From Misgurnus anguillicaudatus (taxonomy: Eukaryota; Chordata; Actinopteri; Cypriniformes; Cobitidae), in NCBI RefSeq assembly GCF_027580225.2, contig NC_073356.2:17017501-17081500 (forward strand): DNA of 64,000 bases, given 5' to 3'. The notes under the pieces are model-generated. The model was not told the origin of the DNA. It did not search any database and worked only from the letters and a program-made list of their open reading frames with translations. How positions within the stretch are numbered: position 1 is the first letter of the stretch; the number at the start of each line of letters is the position of its first letter. This document shows, piece by piece, positions 60,396 to 64,000 of this stretch. Made by a program: the position numbers and the translations under genes.

Positions 60396-60678
60396 AGGAA
60401 AACACCACAGTTTTTCAATATTTTACTATGTTTGACCTCAACTTAGATGAATTAATACATACCTATCTTTTTTCAATGCGTGCACTTTTAATCTTTGTAC
60501 AGCGCTTCTTGAATGTGTTAGCATTTAGCTTAGCGCCATTCATTCCTATGGCTCCAAACAAACGTTTTATTTTGTGCCACCATACTTACTTGTGTAACTA
60601 CTCATGTAACAGTCTTTAAATAGGGAAAACATGGTAAGAACATAGTAAAATATAGAAAAATGATGGTGTTTTCCTTGA
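60392..60678. mobile_element. TTAA-type MITE (AGGAAAACACCA)
   Basis: TTAA-AGGAAAACACCACAGTTTTT at the left and the inverse ATGATGGTGTTTTCCTT-GAA at the right. The arms share TTTACTATGTTT. Its core (TTAGCATTTAGCTTAGCGCC) resembles part of the foldback at 2765-3500. Confidence 0.7.
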
Positions 60679-61491
60679 AGACATCTGACTATTGTGAGTA
60701 GAATTTTAAAGCTACAGTGTTTATTTACTGTATTTATTTTCTTCTCTTTTTAATTATTTTAATAAATTATTTGCAACCACACATACATTTATATTGATTG
60801 ACAAGTCTGTCTCAACAAAAATTAACCTACTGCCAGCCACACGACTCGATGCACACACGCGAGATAGTTCAGGTCTTCTCGGGTTCATCGGCAAAAACAC
60901 ATTCATTTTATATTACCCGAGACCCGATGTATCAATATTATACCCAACCCGTGTCCGAGGCACACGTGAAACTTTTTGACCGAACCCACTCGGGTTCGAA
61001 AACCTGAGGTCTAACACAAGTGGACTCATGAAGACCTCTACCTTGTGGTATAAAAAGCCGTAGGGATGACATATTCTTGTAGGCTAACCGCGAAGTTAGC
61101 GGGACATGGGTTTCTCCGCAAATAAAGCCCATTCATTTTTCCATAGACTTTTGGATTATCGCAAAAAATAAGCTCTGTGTTTAACAACAGTTTGACATTT
61201 AAACGTTTTGTCACCCTTTTATGAATTTTGAAGTCAAAATTTAGCTCTGTATATTTCTAGTAAACGCATTTAGACTTTAAGTCATAAAATTTGTGTTTAT
61301 CTGCGAAGATTAACTTGTAACAAAACTTGTAAGTGCATGTATAGGGCTGTTTAATTAATGCTTTATTCTGATTTGTTGAGGAATGTTCGATGGGTATGCA
61401 TTATTTTTCAATAACCACACAGCTGACCTGTCAAATGTCTTAAAATAACCACCAGAGCAATGTCTTAGCAATTTCGGTGGTAACCGTGGTA

Positions 61492-62677
61492 CAGGGCTCG
61501 AAATTGCGACCATTTTGGTCGCATATGCGACCGAAATTTAATCTGTGCGACCTTAAAATATATTTGGGAGCATTTGTGCGACTGCCCATTTTGTTGTGCC
61601 GCGAGTTGATTGTGATTCTGCGTGCTGGCGCTGTCCCAGGTTCAGTGTTCTCTCCAACGATACATAACCAATCAAATTTCACCATTAAGTTCTTGCGTTT
61701 AATGAAGACCGTAGATTGGCTAATATGAGCGTCGGTCATTCCTTGTTGCCGTGAAGCGCGGAAATGTGAAAAGACGAACGCGTCGCGAGCATGAAGAGAG
61801 CGAGCCGATTACAGCCAAGGTTATTACTGTATTTTTGGACGACGATCCGGATTCAAATGTAACTCCACTACTGGAAAATACGAGTTGACGTTAAACCTTT
61901 CAGAGAGAGTGGCTTAAAGATTTTGAGTGTCTCCGCTATGCAAATGTAACTTACTGTGTTTACTGTAAATCCTGTAAAACGGCGTTAATGGCGGAATCAA
62001 AACATTTTAAGCGCCAGACGTACCTTGCTTAAACATGGCGAAAGTGCCAAAAAGACGTGTCATGACAAATGTGTTTATTATTGATGGAGACACCGACCTG
62101 TCTGTCAAAGTGTGTTTGATGGTGTATGTGCGCATGCGCTGGTGAATGGTCATTCGACAAACATCCTTGTTGTGGTCCATGTTGCTGTGGAATACGACAA
62201 TGCTGATGGTATGTATTTTTTTTTTAAAAAATGCCTATTTAGTAGTAAAAGCATCCTGTTAATGCAGTTATCAATAACAATATATATTAGCCTTCTATAT
62301 TAGGGTAAATTTTTTAATTTCAAAATTAATCAGTGTTTTACGTGTTAGATTTTCTATGTAATCTTAATCATGTTAACTTTAATTGTTAATTTATTATTGC
62401 TTCTATACTATTTCAACAGCATTTTGTTATTAATTTAGTAATTTATGCAGCAAAAAATAAAATAGAAGACCAACTTTTAAATGCTGGCCATAGGACGACG
62501 TGTAAAGCCCGGTGGTGGTGTTTTATTTTTAATAAAATAAATCTGGTAACATTTACAATGTAGTTGTGGTGCTTTTTAATTTTTGGATGGATGCGCCTAA
62601 ATTTTTACTGGTGCTCCTAACTCTTTAAAGTTGGGAGCACCAGTGCTACCAAATAAAAAAGTTAATTTTGAGCCCTG
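61492..62677 (+). mobile_element. hAT-like element (CAGGGCTCGAAATT ends) with zinc-finger relic
   Basis: CAGGGCTCGAAATTGCGACC and the inverse end AATTTTGAGCCCTG bound 1.19 kb. GTGGTA occurs on both flanks. The empty site is preserved at 56510-56535 (inverse of AACCGTGGTATAAGCAG), showing where it entered. A TTF-type finger relic lies at 61895-62032. Confidence 0.78.
61895..62032 (+). pseudogene. TTF-type zinc-finger relic of a hAT transposase
   Basis: A 45-codon open frame without ATG reads TFQREWLKDFECLRYANVTY then CVYCKSCKTALMAESKHFKR, followed by QTYLA and a stop. The WLKDF-x-x-LRY ... Y-C-x-x-C pattern is the TTF-type finger found at the N-terminus of many vertebrate hAT-derived proteins. 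No catalytic domain follows, so it is a dead fragment. Confidence 0.6.
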
Positions 62678-62825
62678 GTGGTATAAGCAGAATAGTTGAC
62701 TCCGGTCCTCTCAAATATAAAAAAAAACTTTAAACCAAAGGACGTTTCGCATCATGCCGCATAACCACATTGGGTGTACATTATTTTCAAAGAATTCAAT
62801 AGCCCATCGTCAATTATTCCTTAGA

Positions 62826-63055
62826 TGAAGTTCATGGCCATTTCTGGTTCATTTAATTTTAATATTGAGGAGTTGCTTCATACTGTCCATTGTAAAATCA
62901 GGGAGGAGCAAAATCAGCTGCCTTGGAGTACCGTGTTAAAAAGCCTGTTACATAAATATGGTAATCTTTCAATACCACATTATACAACAAAACACTATGG
63001 TATTACCATCTGCCACCATCACTCCATCTGCACAGTATTGTTCCCAAAAACAATG

Positions 63056-63086
<31 letters not shown>

Positions 63087-64000
63087 ACAATCCAGCAGTA
63101 ATTATCACTCGCACAAAAGCACATCTCTGCATCTGCAGTGCATTTGGCCTACTGCCAAAACAGACACCTCATGCCATGCAACGCGCTTGTTTAATCGCGA
63201 CGGAATTGTGGAAGTAAAACAAAAGACTTGGTAGCAGACTGATGTTACGTTACACGTTAAAACAAAAAGGAAGTGAAAGAATGCGTTTCATAAATAGAAA
63301 CAGACAGATTCACTATCATCAAGTTTCCATCTGTCTGTCGGGGTGGGTCATACAAAGACTCACTATTTTCGTCTGCTGAAGTTCTCCATCATACGTTTCT
63401 CTTCCCAAGTTCACATTCATAAAGTTAGAAATATGCTTGACGAAACTTGCATCTCAACGGTAAACAAACACACGGTCGTTCTGCTGTCTGCTTATGAATA
63501 AAACTCTAGGAAAAGTTCAGTCTTCATCAAACACTTCTTTGATCATTCTTAGCTCATAAGAGCAGTGACAGCTGAGGACAAAGCCAACTCATGGAGAAAT
63601 GATGGATAAATAATAGTGCACTTTTCAAAAGGACTTCATTCATACATGAAACTCAACTATACAACAAATTGTAAAGACTCTTTGTGTTTGTGTGGAGCAG
63701 TGCGGAGCTGTACTTGATACTACAGTGAAACAATATACCAACAAGACTAAACAACCTAAAATGAGGCAGATGTGTAAGAGCAAGTGCTTACAGTAAACTG
63801 TAAAAGTTCAGTAGCATGAGTTTCACAAATCTGCCATTGGTCAAACAAAAGATAATCCCAATCCAGACACAAGCTTTTGGTTGAAGATGTGTGATATGCC
63901 CAGTGTCAAGCTAGTCAGAAGGTTTAAGTGTTTGTGTTTAAAGAGCATGTGTATTTTTGTGTATTTGGTATAATACAATGTGTTTGTGTGGTTTATGATT
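62826..64000. other. Non-coding stretch at the right edge
   Basis: Apart from the AATA run, no element or exon is recognised. The untranslated first exon(s) and promoter of elmo1 could be here or beyond the window; nothing in the text decides. Confidence 0.4.
63057..63085. repeat. (AATA)n microsatellite
   Basis: About seven AATA units. Confidence 0.9.

Overview
The window is a piece of vertebrate nuclear DNA, most likely from a cypriniform (carp/danio-like) teleost. The evidence is GT-AG introns in a conserved vertebrate gene, a DANA-like tRNA-derived SINE, a DIRS-type retrotransposon relic, many fish-type MITEs and numerous microsatellites. Almost all short open reading frames are chance or repeat-derived. 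The assignment rests on reading the sequence; no database search was run.

The one host gene is the 5' half of elmo1 (engulfment and cell motility 1), on the minus strand. Fourteen coding exons run from the start codon at 33709 down to 2246 and encode about residues 1-432 of a protein of roughly 727 residues. They cover the N-terminal RhoG-binding domain (exons 1-5), the armadillo-like region (exons 5-11) and the first part of the ELMO domain (exons 12-14). The rest of the ELMO domain, the PH domain and the proline-rich DOCK-binding tail lie to the left of the window. The start-codon exon has a splice acceptor two bases before the ATG, so there is an untranslated first exon upstream (to the right) that I could not place. 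A 36-nt microexon (21701-21736) carries an ELMO1-specific 12-residue insert. The junction of exons 10 and 11 cannot be spliced in frame with GT-AG ends, because one extra T sits at the donor.

Everything else is intron or upstream DNA packed with mobile elements. Two classes dominate. (1) TTAA-flanked elements whose ends read TTAA-AG...: 2765-3500, 3742-4462, 7523-8778, 10568-11790, 18961-19334, 22293-22595, 33845-34666, 43093-43810, 51419-52676, 53788-55165 and 60092-60678. Several are near-perfect foldbacks with arms of up to about 370 bp. (2) hAT-like elements with 8-bp target duplications: 17481-18581, 29302-30169, 34994-35352, 36085-37860 and 39411-40114 have perfect duplications, and others are degenerate. 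Three hAT-like elements keep decayed N-terminal zinc-finger exons (BED or TTF type). There are also Tc1-type MITEs with TA duplications, four copies of a CACTGCAAAA foldback MITE, and several nested insertions up to three deep.

From 46986 to 50936 lies a roughly 4-kb DNA transposon of unassigned family. It has inverted ends, about a dozen subterminal copies of a TCATTACCGCAAC-like motif and a charged first exon, and a minus-strand DIRS gag relic lies inside it. At 24226-26247, in the elmo1 intron just upstream of the microexon, a 2-kb minisatellite of 28-30-bp units puts a UAGGGA motif in the sense RNA roughly once per unit.
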